Shown: positions 55,025 through 63,884 of the stretch, in pieces | Numbering within the stretch: position 1 is the stretch's first letter | Layout of the letters: each line of letters begins with the position of its first letter | Origin: Gottschalkia acidurici 9a | GTDB taxonomy: Bacteria > Bacillota > Clostridia > Tissierellales > Gottschalkiaceae | NCBI RefSeq assembly: GCF_000299355.1 | Contig: NC_018664.1 | Span: forward strand, 741,115-805,114 | Direction: 5' to 3' | DNA length: 64,000 nt | Translations under genes and position numbers: made by a program | Notes under the pieces: model-generated | Databases searched by the model: none | What the model was told of the DNA's origin: nothing | The model's input: only the letters and a program-made list of their open reading frames with translations

Positions 55025-55657
55025 ATGGAAGAGTATAAAGTAGTTGATTTAAAAAAATTCTCACGTTCGGAATATTATGAATATTTCATGGCAGTAGGTA
55101 CTACCTTTGAGATGACTGTAAAAATTGATGTAACAAAAGCAGTCAAAAAGTGTAAAGGGGAAGCTTTGAGCTTTTATTCTTATTCAATTTTTAATTTAAC
55201 AAAGGCAGTGAATACAATTCAAAACTTTAAATATGATATATTAAATGGTCAATTAATTGAATGGGATAAAATTATTCCTACATTTACAAACTTTAATCAA
55301 GAGACTAAGATGTTCTATACATTGTGGCTCGATGATATGCCAGATTATCAAACATTCGATAAACAATTTAAGAAAACAGTCCAAACTTACTCATCATCAA
55401 CTGGTATTTCACCAATGGTAGAAATCCCTAGTAATGTATTTAATATTTCTTCTATTCCTTGGACTCACTTTGAGCAATTTTCATCAAATACGAGTAAAAT
55501 AGATGACAATTTAAAGCCAATGATTACAACTGGAAAATACGAAGAAATTGATTCAAAGTTATTGTTGCCTGTCACTATTAAGGTTCATCACGCTACAGTA
55601 GATGGCTATCATGTAGCTATGTTTTTTGAGCAGTTCCAAAAAGAAATGAATGCGTAA
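55025..55657 (+). CDS. Chloramphenicol acetyltransferase family protein
   Basis: This CAT-fold trimeric acetyltransferase has the catalytic HHATVDGYHV near the C-terminus (about residue 184) and internal segments such as FYSYSIFNLTKAV and SSIPWTHFEQF. The 210-residue length is typical. The ATG at 55025 follows AGGAGTTG; an open frame extends to 54950 in front of it. Isoleucine codons are mostly ATT, unlike the ATA-rich neighbours, which suggests recent transfer. It could confer chloramphenicol resistance or belong to the general CAT-like family; sequence alone does not settle this. Confidence 0.8.
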   Translation: MEEYKVVDLKKFSRSEYYEYFMAVGTTFEMTVKIDVTKAVKKCKGEALSFYSYSIFNLTKAVNTIQNFKYDILNGQLIEWDKIIPTFTNFNQETKMFYTLWLDDMPDYQTFDKQFKKTVQTYSSSTGISPMVEIPSNVFNISSIPWTHFEQFSSNTSKIDDNLKPMITTGKYEEIDSKLLLPVTIKVHHATVDGYHVAMFFEQFQKEMNA

Positions 55658-55675
55658 ATAAGACTTCAAAATTAT

Positions 55676-55858
55676 ATGGAAGTAGTTCTATTGTTTGAGA
55701 ATGAACTTGAGAAAAGAAGTTTTATAAATTATGTTGAAGAGCATTTGGAACAATACGAAGAAAGAATTTCTCGAAACTTAGAAGATTATAGTTATTTGAG
55801 TATTTTCTCTCCAGAAAAAGAGTTAGTTATTAGACGTATTAAGATGTTTCTAAAATGA
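55676..55858 (+). CDS. Small hypothetical ORF, 60 codons
   Basis: The ORF has a charged, helical composition (EELEKRSFINYVEEHLE-like) with no recognised family and no clear ribosome site, so it could be a degraded fragment. It lies inside the repeat-bounded segment with the CAT-like gene and ends within a terminator. It may be part of the same transferred segment. Confidence 0.35.
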   Translation: MEVVLLFENELEKRSFINYVEEHLEQYEERISRNLEDYSYLSIFSPEKELVIRRIKMFLK

Positions 55859-55871
55859 AACATCTTTTTTG
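55841..55871 (+). terminator. Terminator after the CAT-like segment
   Basis: AAGATGTTTC (55841-55850) pairs with GAAACATCTT (55857-55866), with T6. It overlaps the end of the small ORF. Confidence 0.8.
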
Positions 55872-55882
55872 TTATGTTTATC

Positions 55883-55970
55883 TAAAGAGTTCTAAAAAGT
55901 ATAGATTTATAATCTATATAGTATATAATTACTTTTAACAATTATTTGTATATTATAAAACAATAAATAA
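55883..55970 (+). repeat. Imperfect direct repeat, right copy, carrying a promoter
   Basis: Right copy of the repeat at 54888-54978, 995 bases apart. It lies upstream of the structured leader of the XRE-methyltransferase gene. Confidence 0.7.
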
Positions 55971-55976
55971 AAGGTA

Positions 55977-56093
55977 TCCACATGTAAGGATAGACATAAA
56001 AACCGACTTCAACCATAGGTTTAATATGGATACAGAAGTCAACTACCACTCCATTGTTTTGCAATGGGTATGTATATATACTTTACATATGGA
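55977..56093 (+). ncRNA. Candidate structured leader RNA, three-way junction
   Basis: Sequence complementarity shows a closing stem of about 12 pairs (55977-55989 with 56081-56093, one mismatch), then a stem GACTTC/GAAGTC (56005-56010 with 56035-56040) with an inner CCATA/TATGG hairpin (56013-56017, 56025-56029). A third stem is CCATTG/CAATGG (56051-56056 with 56062-56067), extended by TAC/GTA. It ends about 35 bases before the methyltransferase start. I do not match it to a known riboswitch class. The expression platform is unclear. Confidence 0.5.
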
Positions 56094-56127
56094 ATATATC
56101 AATATTTTATCAGAAAGGTGCACCTAA

Positions 56128-57036
56128 ATGAGAGAATTAAAAATAAGTGATATGATCCAAAAATTAAGAAAGTCAAAAAAACTTACGCAAAGTCAGCTAG
56201 CAGAATGCGTAGGAGTATCTATTGCAGCAGTATCAAAGTGGGAAAATGGATTATCTTATCCCGATATTACTTTATTACCAAGCTTAGCAGCTATTTTTGA
56301 AGTGTCTATAGATAAGTTATTTAGTTACAACTTAAATAGTGATGGAAGTGATATTATTACAAGAATTAAGAAAAATTTTGAAGAGGAAGCCAAGGAGTAT
56401 GATAGTAGAATACTAAAATTAATACCATGCTATGAACAGATGATAAACGCTATGATATCTGTAATACCATTTGATAAAGATACTAGCATAAATGTTATAG
56501 ATATTGGAGCTGGAACAGGAAACGTATCTAAGGCGATAAAAGACAGATTTAAAAATTCCAAAATAACTTGTCTTGATATTTCTAAAAATATGATTGGAGT
56601 GGCTAAGTTAAAATTAAAGGGATATAGTGATGTGAAGTATGAAATAGAAGACTTTTACTCATATAGTTTTAAAGAAAAATATGATGTAGTTATATCATCA
56701 CTTTCACTTCACCACTTGTCTACAGACAATGATAAAAAGAATTTCTATAAGAAAATATATGATTTTCTATATGATGAAGGTGTATTTTATAATTTAGATC
56801 TTGTTCTGGGAAGTAGTGATATAATACAGAACTTATATATTTCTCAGTGGAAAGAATTTATGTATAAATCTATAAGTAATGAAGAAATAGATAATAAGTT
56901 AATGAGAAAATATTATGAAGAAGATAATCCTTCAAAATTAATAGATCAAATTCATTGGCTGGAGAATATAGGATTTAAAAACGTAGATATAATCTTCAAA
57001 TACTTTAATTATGCTATTTATGGAGGTATGAAGTAA
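56128..57036 (+). CDS. XRE-family regulator fused to a SAM-dependent methyltransferase
   Basis: This is a 302-residue fusion. The N-terminal helix-turn-helix (about 8-65, with LTQSQLAECVGVSIAAVSKW) is Cro/C1-type. The C-terminal part (about 95-290) is a class I methyltransferase, with the SAM motif VIDIGAGTGNVSKAI near 128, DISKNMI and SSLSLHHLS. It likely regulates transcription and may methylate a small molecule. It is upstream of the first importer module, only 29 bases before the lipoprotein, suggesting a regulatory or co-expressed role. The start is behind AGAAAGGTG, inside the palindrome AGGTGCACCT. Confidence 0.82.
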   Translation: MRELKISDMIQKLRKSKKLTQSQLAECVGVSIAAVSKWENGLSYPDITLLPSLAAIFEVSIDKLFSYNLNSDGSDIITRIKKNFEEEAKEYDSRILKLIPCYEQMINAMISVIPFDKDTSINVIDIGAGTGNVSKAIKDRFKNSKITCLDISKNMIGVAKLKLKGYSDVKYEIEDFYSYSFKEKYDVVISSLSLHHLSTDNDKKNFYKKIYDFLYDEGVFYNLDLVLGSSDIIQNLYISQWKEFMYKSISNEEIDNKLMRKYYEEDNPSKLIDQIHWLENIGFKNVDIIFKYFNYAIYGGMK

Positions 57037-57065
57037 AAAATAGAAGGGAAGTGGAGTATTTTATC

Positions 57066-58064
57066 ATGAAAAAAATAGTCGCATTAACCTTAGTTACAAT
57101 AGTATTTGGAAGTCTTTTAGTAGCATGTAAGAGTAAAACCGATCTAGTTTCATTTGAAAAAGCTGAGATAAAAAAACCACAAGTAATTAAAATTGCTAGA
57201 CTAAATGCGGAAGCCGTAAATTTAGTTGCAAAAGAACAGAAATTCTTTGAAAAAGAATTTGAAAAGGATGATATAAAGATAGAATATTCAATATTTGACT
57301 CAGGTGCCCCTATAGTAGAGGGCTTTACAGCCGGAAGGATAGACATTTCACTAACAGGAGACCAACCTATATTAAACGGAATAGCAAAAGGGGTTCCGAT
57401 TAGTATAGTTGGAGCAATTGATGGTGGAGTAAAAAATCAAGGCTTAGTTGTTTCAGAAAAGTCAAATATAAAGGATTTAAAAGATCTAAAAGGAAAGAAA
57501 ATAGGGTTAGGAATAGGAACAGTAAATCAACACTTACTATCTTTATATCTGGATAAAGCGGGATTAGAAGAGAGTGATGTAAAAATGGTTAATTTAAAAC
57601 CAGGAGACGGTGTAAATGCATTAATTACAAATGATGTAGATGCAATTATTTCTATAGAACCATTTATTTCACTTGCAGAATCTAAGAATGCTGGAAAGTT
57701 ACTTTTTGATGGTACTGGATATAAAAGATCAGTAGTTACACTTACTGTCTCAAACGATTTTAGTGAAAAGTATCCTGAAATTACTTCTAGAATTTTGAAG
57801 GTATATAACGATACAACTATATGGATTGACGAGAATAAGGAAGAAGCAGCTAAAATTATAGCAAATGAAGCTAAAGTTCCTGAAGAGCTTTTAGTTAAGA
57901 TTAGTGCAAATAAAAAACCAGGGGTAACTCTATCAGAAGATGATATTAAAGAATTTAATTCAACACTTGTTTTTTTAGAGAAATCTAAGATTGTAGATAG
58001 AAAAATAGAAATAGAGTCTGTATTTAACAGAGAGTTTTTTAAAGTAGGATATATACTAAGTTGA
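57066..58064 (+). CDS. SsuA-like ABC transporter substrate-binding lipoprotein, module 1
   Basis: This NMT1/SsuA family lipoprotein has a signal and lipobox ending LLVAC (Cys near residue 21). The type-II binding fold contains SLTGDQPILNGIAKG, KGKKIGLGIGTVNQHLL and SIEPFISLAESKN. Such proteins bind sulfonates, taurine, nitrate or similar anions. The ATG at 57066 is behind GTGGAG. It heads the A-C-B-sulfotransferase module and belongs to a duplicated arrangement. The ligand is unknown. Confidence 0.85.
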   Translation: MKKIVALTLVTIVFGSLLVACKSKTDLVSFEKAEIKKPQVIKIARLNAEAVNLVAKEQKFFEKEFEKDDIKIEYSIFDSGAPIVEGFTAGRIDISLTGDQPILNGIAKGVPISIVGAIDGGVKNQGLVVSEKSNIKDLKDLKGKKIGLGIGTVNQHLLSLYLDKAGLEESDVKMVNLKPGDGVNALITNDVDAIISIEPFISLAESKNAGKLLFDGTGYKRSVVTLTVSNDFSEKYPEITSRILKVYNDTTIWIDENKEEAAKIIANEAKVPEELLVKISANKKPGVTLSEDDIKEFNSTLVFLEKSKIVDRKIEIESVFNREFFKVGYILS

Positions 58065-58134
58065 TCAATAGTTTAAAAATAATAAAGATAAATATTAAAA
58101 GTTTAAACTATTAGATTTGAAAGGGGAATTTAAG

Positions 58135-58971
58135 TTGGCTCAAAATAACACCGCGTTACAAACATATAAAATAAAAAGTAAGTTATCTAAGAAGTTTTTT
58201 AGAAAATATACTTTACTGAATAGATTATTGCCAGCCATACTGACTCCTTTAGTAATATTAATAGCATGGGAAATAGCTGTAAAATTGGGATATGTAAAAG
58301 TAATAATATTACCTTCGCCTTCTAGTATTTTTAATACACTTATAGCTATGATAAAATCTGGTGAACTTACAAGGCATCTCAGAATAAGTTTATTTAGAGT
58401 TTTAGAGGGATTTCTAATTGGATCGATATTAGGGCTAATATTTGGAATAGTTATAGCATTGTTTAAGAAGGTAGAGGAAGCATTAAGCTTTACAATAAGT
58501 TTTTTAAGGCCAATTCCAATTATTGCTTGGATACCCGTCCTGATACTTTGGATGGGAATTGATGAAGGTTCTAAAATTGCTGTGATTGCAATAGGTAGCT
58601 TCTGGCCAGTATTAATTAATACGATAGATGGTATAAAGTCTGTAGATAAAAAGTATCTTCAAGTTGCAATAGTACTTGAAAAAAGTAAAATTAATACTTT
58701 ATTCAAAGTAGTGTTACCTTCAGCACTCCCATCTATATTTACAGGAATTAGAGTCGGTATTGGAATAGCGTGGATGTGTGTAGTTGCAGCCGAGCTTGTT
58801 GCGGCTGAATCAGGAATAGGGTATCAAATAATGTATTCAAGAGAAATTATGCAGCCTAATCAAATGTTTGCCGGAGTGTTTTCAATAGGACTTGTAGGAT
58901 TTCTAATTGAAAAAATTATTGGACATATAGAATCTAAGATCTTAAAGTGGAATGTTAATATAAAAAGTTAG
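58135..58971 (+). CDS. SsuC-like ABC transporter permease, module 1
   Basis: This 278-residue permease has about six helices and the EAA-loop region with LEKSKINTLFKVVLPSALPS. It also has the typical PIIAWIPVLILWMGIDEGSK segment of SsuC/TauC permeases. The TTG at 58135 is preferred, since AAGGGG precedes it by 8 bases; the frame extends to a TTG at 58117. It is located between the lipoprotein and the ATPase. Confidence 0.87.
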   Translation: MAQNNTALQTYKIKSKLSKKFFRKYTLLNRLLPAILTPLVILIAWEIAVKLGYVKVIILPSPSSIFNTLIAMIKSGELTRHLRISLFRVLEGFLIGSILGLIFGIVIALFKKVEEALSFTISFLRPIPIIAWIPVLILWMGIDEGSKIAVIAIGSFWPVLINTIDGIKSVDKKYLQVAIVLEKSKINTLFKVVLPSALPSIFTGIRVGIGIAWMCVVAAELVAAESGIGYQIMYSREIMQPNQMFAGVFSIGLVGFLIEKIIGHIESKILKWNVNIKS

Positions 58972-58982
58972 GGGTAAGTGTT

Positions 58983-59774
58983 ATGGATAATAATAAAAAG
59001 TTAGACTTAACATTAAAAATAAGTAATTTAAGTAAGTATTTCAAAGTTGAAAGTGACAATATACTTGCCCTTGAAAATATTAATCTTACTGTTAAACAGG
59101 GGGAGTTCATTTCAATTATAGGTGCAAGTGGATGTGGAAAGAGTACTCTTCTTAAGTTAATATTAGGGCTAGAAAGAGACTATGAAGGGCAAATGCTTTT
59201 AGGAGATAAACCTATCAATGGACCAAATGTTGAGAGGGGTGTAGTGTTTCAAGAGGCAAGACTTTTTCCATGGCTTACTGTTGAAGGTAATATAAGCTTT
59301 GGACTAAGAGGCAATGTAAGTAAAAAAGACAGAAAAGATATAATAGAACATCATATAGAGTTAGTTGGATTAAATGGATTCCAAAAAGCATATCCTTATC
59401 AATTGTCAGGAGGAATGCAACAAAGAGTAAGTATAGCAAGAGCATTAGTGAATAAGCCGAAATTACTTTTGTTAGATGAACCATTTGGAGCACTAGATGC
59501 TATGACTCGTATTAGTATGCAACAGGAGATTCTTAGAATATGGGAAAAAGAAAAAACTACTATGATAATGGTTACACATGATATTGATGAAGCTATTAAC
59601 CTTGGAGATAGGGTAGTTATGATGTCAAATAGACCAGGAACTATTAAAAAAATAGTAGATATTAAGCTTACAAGACCTAGAGATAGTAGTAGTTTAAATT
59701 ATGTAAGTATAAGAAAGGCCGTTTATGAGAAATTCTTTAAAACAATAGAACCAACTATAGAGTATGAAATATAA
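58983..59774 (+). CDS. SsuB-like ABC transporter ATPase, module 1
   Basis: This 263-residue ATPase has the P-loop GASGCGKST near residue 47, signature LSGGMQQRVSIARAL, Walker B LLLLDEPFGALDA and the switch TMIMVTHDIDEA. It is of the SsuB/TauB/NrtD type. It begins 11 bases after the permease, and is followed in 11 bases by the sulfotransferase-family gene. Confidence 0.93.
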   Translation: MDNNKKLDLTLKISNLSKYFKVESDNILALENINLTVKQGEFISIIGASGCGKSTLLKLILGLERDYEGQMLLGDKPINGPNVERGVVFQEARLFPWLTVEGNISFGLRGNVSKKDRKDIIEHHIELVGLNGFQKAYPYQLSGGMQQRVSIARALVNKPKLLLLDEPFGALDAMTRISMQQEILRIWEKEKTTMIMVTHDIDEAINLGDRVVMMSNRPGTIKKIVDIKLTRPRDSSSLNYVSIRKAVYEKFFKTIEPTIEYEI

Positions 59775-59785
59775 GGGGGATTATT

Positions 59786-60922
59786 ATGTTATTAAATGAA
59801 AAAAATATAAAGGTAGATCAGCAAACACAAAGGCGTTTAAAAACTGGACTCATCGCTTATGATAAGGAAAAGGCTTTTAATGGATATACTCTTTTTACAC
59901 CTATTGCTAGTGATGGAACAGTATATTTAATAGATATGGAGGGAAATATTGTTCACAAGTGGCATTTACCATATCCACCGGGACAGTACGGATATATTTT
60001 AGAAAATGGAAATCTTTTTTATAATGCTTGGACGCTTCCAGATAGTGATGATAGACGCTTTCCATTTTGGCCACTGTATAAAGGTGGAGCTTTAGTTGAA
60101 GTCAACTGGAATAGTGAAGTTGTATGGGAGTATAAAAATACAAATCATAGTCATGATGCTCGTAGGCTTAAAAATGGTAATACAATTTTATTATCTATTG
60201 AAAAAGCACCAGAGGGCATAGTTGACAAGATAAAAGGTGGAATTCCCGGAAGTGAGGGAGAAAGTGGGTTTTGGACTGATAGGATTATAGAGATAAATCC
60301 TAAAGGAGAGATTGTGTGGGATTGGCACTCTTGGGAACATGTAGATGAGTTATTAGATCATCCTATAACAGATCAAGATTGCAGAGATCATTGGCCAATG
60401 GGAAATAGTATAGAGGTAATACCAAGTGGAGATATTTTAGTAAGCTTTAGAAACATAAGTACAGTAGTTATTATTAGTAAAGAAACTGGAAAAGTTATAT
60501 GGAAACTTGGACATGATGTGGTTTCACAGCAACATGCTCCAACATGGCTAGATAATGGAAATATTCTTATATTCGACAATGGTTCTCAGAGAAAAGCTGA
60601 TCCATCTATATATTCAAGAGTGATAGAAGTAGATCCTAAAACATCAAAAATTGTTTGGGAATATCAAGATAACCCTAAAACAAACTTCTTTAGTCCATAT
60701 GTCTCAGGAGCTAGACGATTGCCAAATGGAAATACGCTAATAACTGAAGGTTTTAAAGGAAGATTCTTTGAAGTCACCAAGTCAGGAGAAGTTGTTTGGG
60801 AATATATAAATCCATACTTTGTAGAGTATCAAGAAGGTAGGATAGAAAAGAATTTTCTAAATAATCAAGTTTTCAGATCATATCGATATGCGCCGTCAGA
60901 ATTACCACAAATCTTAAAGTAG
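59786..60922 (+). CDS. Arylsulfotransferase (ASST) family protein, module 1
   Basis: This 378-residue protein matches the arylsulfotransferase-type beta-propeller: repeated blades such as GNIVHKWHLPYP, GEIVWDWHSWEH and GEVVWEYINPY, with HDARRLKNGNTI and HAPTWLDNGNIL in the expected blade order. It has no signal peptide and is probably cytoplasmic, unlike the periplasmic AssT of Gram-negatives. It may transfer a sulfuryl group between phenols or hydrolyse an imported ligand. The catalytic His is not assigned here. Its position in the importer operon suggests that the ligand is a sulfated compound. Confidence 0.78.
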   Translation: MLLNEKNIKVDQQTQRRLKTGLIAYDKEKAFNGYTLFTPIASDGTVYLIDMEGNIVHKWHLPYPPGQYGYILENGNLFYNAWTLPDSDDRRFPFWPLYKGGALVEVNWNSEVVWEYKNTNHSHDARRLKNGNTILLSIEKAPEGIVDKIKGGIPGSEGESGFWTDRIIEINPKGEIVWDWHSWEHVDELLDHPITDQDCRDHWPMGNSIEVIPSGDILVSFRNISTVVIISKETGKVIWKLGHDVVSQQHAPTWLDNGNILIFDNGSQRKADPSIYSRVIEVDPKTSKIVWEYQDNPKTNFFSPYVSGARRLPNGNTLITEGFKGRFFEVTKSGEVVWEYINPYFVEYQEGRIEKNFLNNQVFRSYRYAPSELPQILK

Positions 60923-60926
60923 AAAG

Positions 60927-60968
60927 ATAAGGATATATTATAGAACCTACTCTATAATGTATCCTTAT
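60927..60968 (+). terminator. Terminator after module 1
   Basis: ATAAGGATATATTATAGA (60927-60944) pairs with TCTATAATGTATCCTTAT (60951-60968). TTTTATA follows. The second half can instead pair with AAAATAAGGAT at 60985-60995. Confidence 0.8.
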
Positions 60969-61011
60969 TTTATATCTTAAATCTAAAATAAGGATAATCC
61001 GTAAAACAATG

Positions 61012-61041
61012 TTGACAAAATAGATGTGTTTACAATATAAT
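61012..61041 (+). promoter_or_regulatory. Promoter of module 2
   Basis: TTGACA (61012-61017), 18 bases, TATAAT (61036-61041). It shows the second module is a separate transcript. Confidence 0.8.
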
Positions 61042-61172
61042 AATACAAACAAAACATACTGGAATAGTAGGAATATAAAAGGTGAAACTAACATACACAT
61101 AAAACTATAGTAATATTCCTTTAGAAATTGTTTTAAGATTTGAAATAATATCAATACTAGGGGGTTAAAACT

Positions 61173-62000
61173 ATGCAAACAGAAGTAATATTGTCTCCGA
61201 AGAAAAAAGAAAAGAATGGAGAAGGAGGTAAAACTAAAACAATAAAAAAATATGGTGAGTTTATCAACTATATTGCTCTTCCCATAATCATTTTAGTGGT
61301 TTGGTGGCTATTAACAACAAAAGAGCTATTTCCATCAGCCATACTTCCTTCAATTCCAACAGTAGCAAAGTCTTTTATAGCTCAATTGAAATCTGGACAG
61401 TTAATTGATGATATAAGTATAAGTCTATTTAGAGTTATTAAAGGATTTCTCATTGCATCTATACTAGGAATAACTCTTGGAGTACTGATGGGGATATCAG
61501 CAAAAATTAATCGCTTTTTTACTTTATCACTTAAAGGAATAAGACAAATACCAATGATGGCTTGGATTCCATTAATAATATTATGGGTAGGTATTGGTGA
61601 AGCTTCAAAAATAACTATTATAGTGCTAGGAGCATTCTTTCCAGTACTTGTGAACACTATAAGTGGAATACAACAAATTCCGAAAGGATATATTGAAGTT
61701 GGTAGAATGTTTAGATTAAGTAGATGGGAACTATTTAGAAAGATTTATCTACCATCAGCTATTCCTTCAATATTTGTAGGACTTAAATTAGCATTAGGAT
61801 TTTCATGGATGATTGTAGTTGCAGCAGAGTTAATATCATCCAGTTCAGGTATAGGGTATAGAATAAATGATGCCCGTAGCTTAATGCAACCCGAAGTGGT
61901 CATGGTGGGAATGTTAGTAATAGGATTTATAGGAGTACTAATGGATCTAATACTAGGAGTAATTTCAAGACATATTACTCCGTGGTCACAAACAAAGTAA
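61173..62000 (+). CDS. SsuC-like ABC transporter permease, module 2
   Basis: This 275-residue permease is similar to the module-1 permease, with QIPMMAWIPLIILWVGIGEA and the EAA-loop GYIEVGRMFRLSRWELFRK, and about six helices. It begins behind TAGGGGG. In this module the order is permease, ATPase, lipoprotein, unlike module 1. The following ATPase start lies 14 bases after the stop. Confidence 0.87.
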   Translation: MQTEVILSPKKKEKNGEGGKTKTIKKYGEFINYIALPIIILVVWWLLTTKELFPSAILPSIPTVAKSFIAQLKSGQLIDDISISLFRVIKGFLIASILGITLGVLMGISAKINRFFTLSLKGIRQIPMMAWIPLIILWVGIGEASKITIIVLGAFFPVLVNTISGIQQIPKGYIEVGRMFRLSRWELFRKIYLPSAIPSIFVGLKLALGFSWMIVVAAELISSSSGIGYRINDARSLMQPEVVMVGMLVIGFIGVLMDLILGVISRHITPWSQTK

Positions 62001-62014
62001 GGGGGATGGGACAA

Positions 62015-62788
62015 ATGGGTGCAAACAATTTAGTTGTCAAAAGTTTAAACAAGTCATTTAATGTGAACAAAGAAAAAAGGAATATACTAAATGATATAAA
62101 TCTTGATGTAAAACAAGGTGAGTTTATAAGTATAGTTGGGCATAGCGGGTGTGGTAAAAGTACTTTGCTTAAAATAATTGCAGGACTTTTAGATTATGAT
62201 TCTGGAGAAGTAACTATTGATAAAGAAGCTATTAGTGAACCTGATACTGATAGAGGAATGGTTTTTCAAGAACACAGGCTATTTCCTTGGCTAACAGTGA
62301 AAGAAAATGTATCGCTAGGATTAAAGGATCTTTCAAAAGAAGATAAAGAAAAACTCACGCTAGAGTATTTAGAACTAGTAGGACTAGAAGATTTTAAGGA
62401 TGCATATCCTCATCAAATATCTGGTGGAATGGCTCAGCGCGCGGCTATTGCAAGGGCATTAGTAAACAAACCTAAGATACTTCTACTAGATGAACCGTTT
62501 GGGGCATTAGATGCATTAACAAGAATTCAAATGCAACAAGAAGTTCTAAATATATGGGAAAAAGAGAAAACGACAATGATAATGGTAACTCATGATATTG
62601 ACGAAGCAATATTTCTAGGAGATAGAGTAGTTATAATGTCTGCTAAAACGGGACAAATTGAAGAGATTCTATCTGTAAAAATTTCAAGACCTAGAAGTAG
62701 ATCAAGCACGGAATTTTCACAACTAAAGAAAAAAGTATACTCACACTTCTTTAAAGAAGTAGAAATATTGCCGGAATATAATATTTAA
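62015..62788 (+). CDS. SsuB-like ABC transporter ATPase, module 2
   Basis: This 257-residue ATPase has P-loop GHSGCGKST near residue 43, ISGGMAQRAAIARAL as signature, LLLLDEPFGALDA and MIMVTHDIDEA. The ATG at 62015 is chosen: AAGGGGG lies 9 bases before it. The ATG at 62006 abuts that site, and 61982 is even earlier. It is closely related to the module-1 ATPase. Confidence 0.93.
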   Translation: MGANNLVVKSLNKSFNVNKEKRNILNDINLDVKQGEFISIVGHSGCGKSTLLKIIAGLLDYDSGEVTIDKEAISEPDTDRGMVFQEHRLFPWLTVKENVSLGLKDLSKEDKEKLTLEYLELVGLEDFKDAYPHQISGGMAQRAAIARALVNKPKILLLDEPFGALDALTRIQMQQEVLNIWEKEKTTMIMVTHDIDEAIFLGDRVVIMSAKTGQIEEILSVKISRPRSRSSTEFSQLKKKVYSHFFKEVEILPEYNI

Positions 62789-62823
62789 AAATTAAAATAG
62801 ACGGAGTAAAAGGGGGAATAGCT

Positions 62824-63855
62824 GTGATAAAAAATTTTTTAAGTTTTATTTTAGTAGTATTAATAGGGATTTCAATAACAGCATGTGAAAAAAAGCAAGA
62901 AGCTTCTAAGGAAACTACAAAGGCATCGACAGAAGTCAAAGGAGAAAAATTGGTAAGACTCGGCTTCCCGGGATCTCAAAATTTTTTAGGAGGAGTAGCT
63001 GGGATTGCACAAGAGAAAAAGTTTTTCGATGAAGAATTAAAAAAAGTAGGATACAAAATAGAGTATGTTCCATTTGCGGCAGCAGGTCCAGCTGTAAATG
63101 AAGCTTTAGCAGGAAAGCAAATAGATTTTGCTATATATGCAGATTTTCCAGGAGTAGTTTTGAAGTCAAAAGGTATTGATATTGATCTATTAGGAATAAC
63201 AGATAATAAAATTCATTCTACAATAGTGATTAAAAATGACTCTAAGATCAGTTCTATCAAGGATTTAAAAGGTAAGAAGATAGGATTTACAAAAGGAACA
63301 TATATGCAAAAATTTTTAATAGAGATATTAGATAAAAATGGACTTACCACTAATGATGTTGAGCTTATAAATGTAACTACAGATGCAGAATCAGCACTAA
63401 TAACAGGAAATATAGATGCACTAGTACAAACAGATACACAGGCATTACAATTAACTGTAACTAAAAAGATAGCAAAAGAACTCGATAGTACGCGTAACTA
63501 TCCTGAACTTAGTGCACAATCAGTTTTTGTAGGAGATCATAAATTTGCTAAGGATAATCCAGAAGTTCCAGTCGCAATACAAAAAGCACTTGTAAAGGCG
63601 AGAGAGTATTTTAAAAATAATACTGAGGACAGCTATAAAATCTTAACAAAGTCAGGATTAGACTTAGAGGCTATAAAAAAACAATATGATAGTGAAAGTC
63701 CTGAATTTGAGATATTTACTTTAGATATTACACAAGACTCTATTAAAAGACTTGACGAAACACAAAAGTATTTAATAGATCAGGAGTTAATTACAAATAA
63801 ATTTGATACTGAAAAATGGTCAGATAATTCTTATTATGAAAAAGCTATAAAATAA
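62824..63855 (+). CDS. SsuA-like ABC transporter substrate-binding lipoprotein, module 2
   Basis: This 343-residue lipoprotein has the lipobox SITAC (Cys near 21), then a Lys/Thr linker and the NMT1/SsuA fold: GGVAGIAQEKKFFDEELK, ALAGKQIDFAIYADFPG and KGKKIGFTKGTYMQKFL. The family binds sulfonates, nitrate or similar. The start is GTG behind AAAGGGGG. It follows the ATPase by 35 bases. The ligand specificity may differ from module 1, as the two proteins share only overall structure. Confidence 0.87.
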   Translation: MIKNFLSFILVVLIGISITACEKKQEASKETTKASTEVKGEKLVRLGFPGSQNFLGGVAGIAQEKKFFDEELKKVGYKIEYVPFAAAGPAVNEALAGKQIDFAIYADFPGVVLKSKGIDIDLLGITDNKIHSTIVIKNDSKISSIKDLKGKKIGFTKGTYMQKFLIEILDKNGLTTNDVELINVTTDAESALITGNIDALVQTDTQALQLTVTKKIAKELDSTRNYPELSAQSVFVGDHKFAKDNPEVPVAIQKALVKAREYFKNNTEDSYKILTKSGLDLEAIKKQYDSESPEFEIFTLDITQDSIKRLDETQKYLIDQELITNKFDTEKWSDNSYYEKAIK

Positions 63856-63884
63856 AAATATAATTTAAAATAGGGGGTATTATT

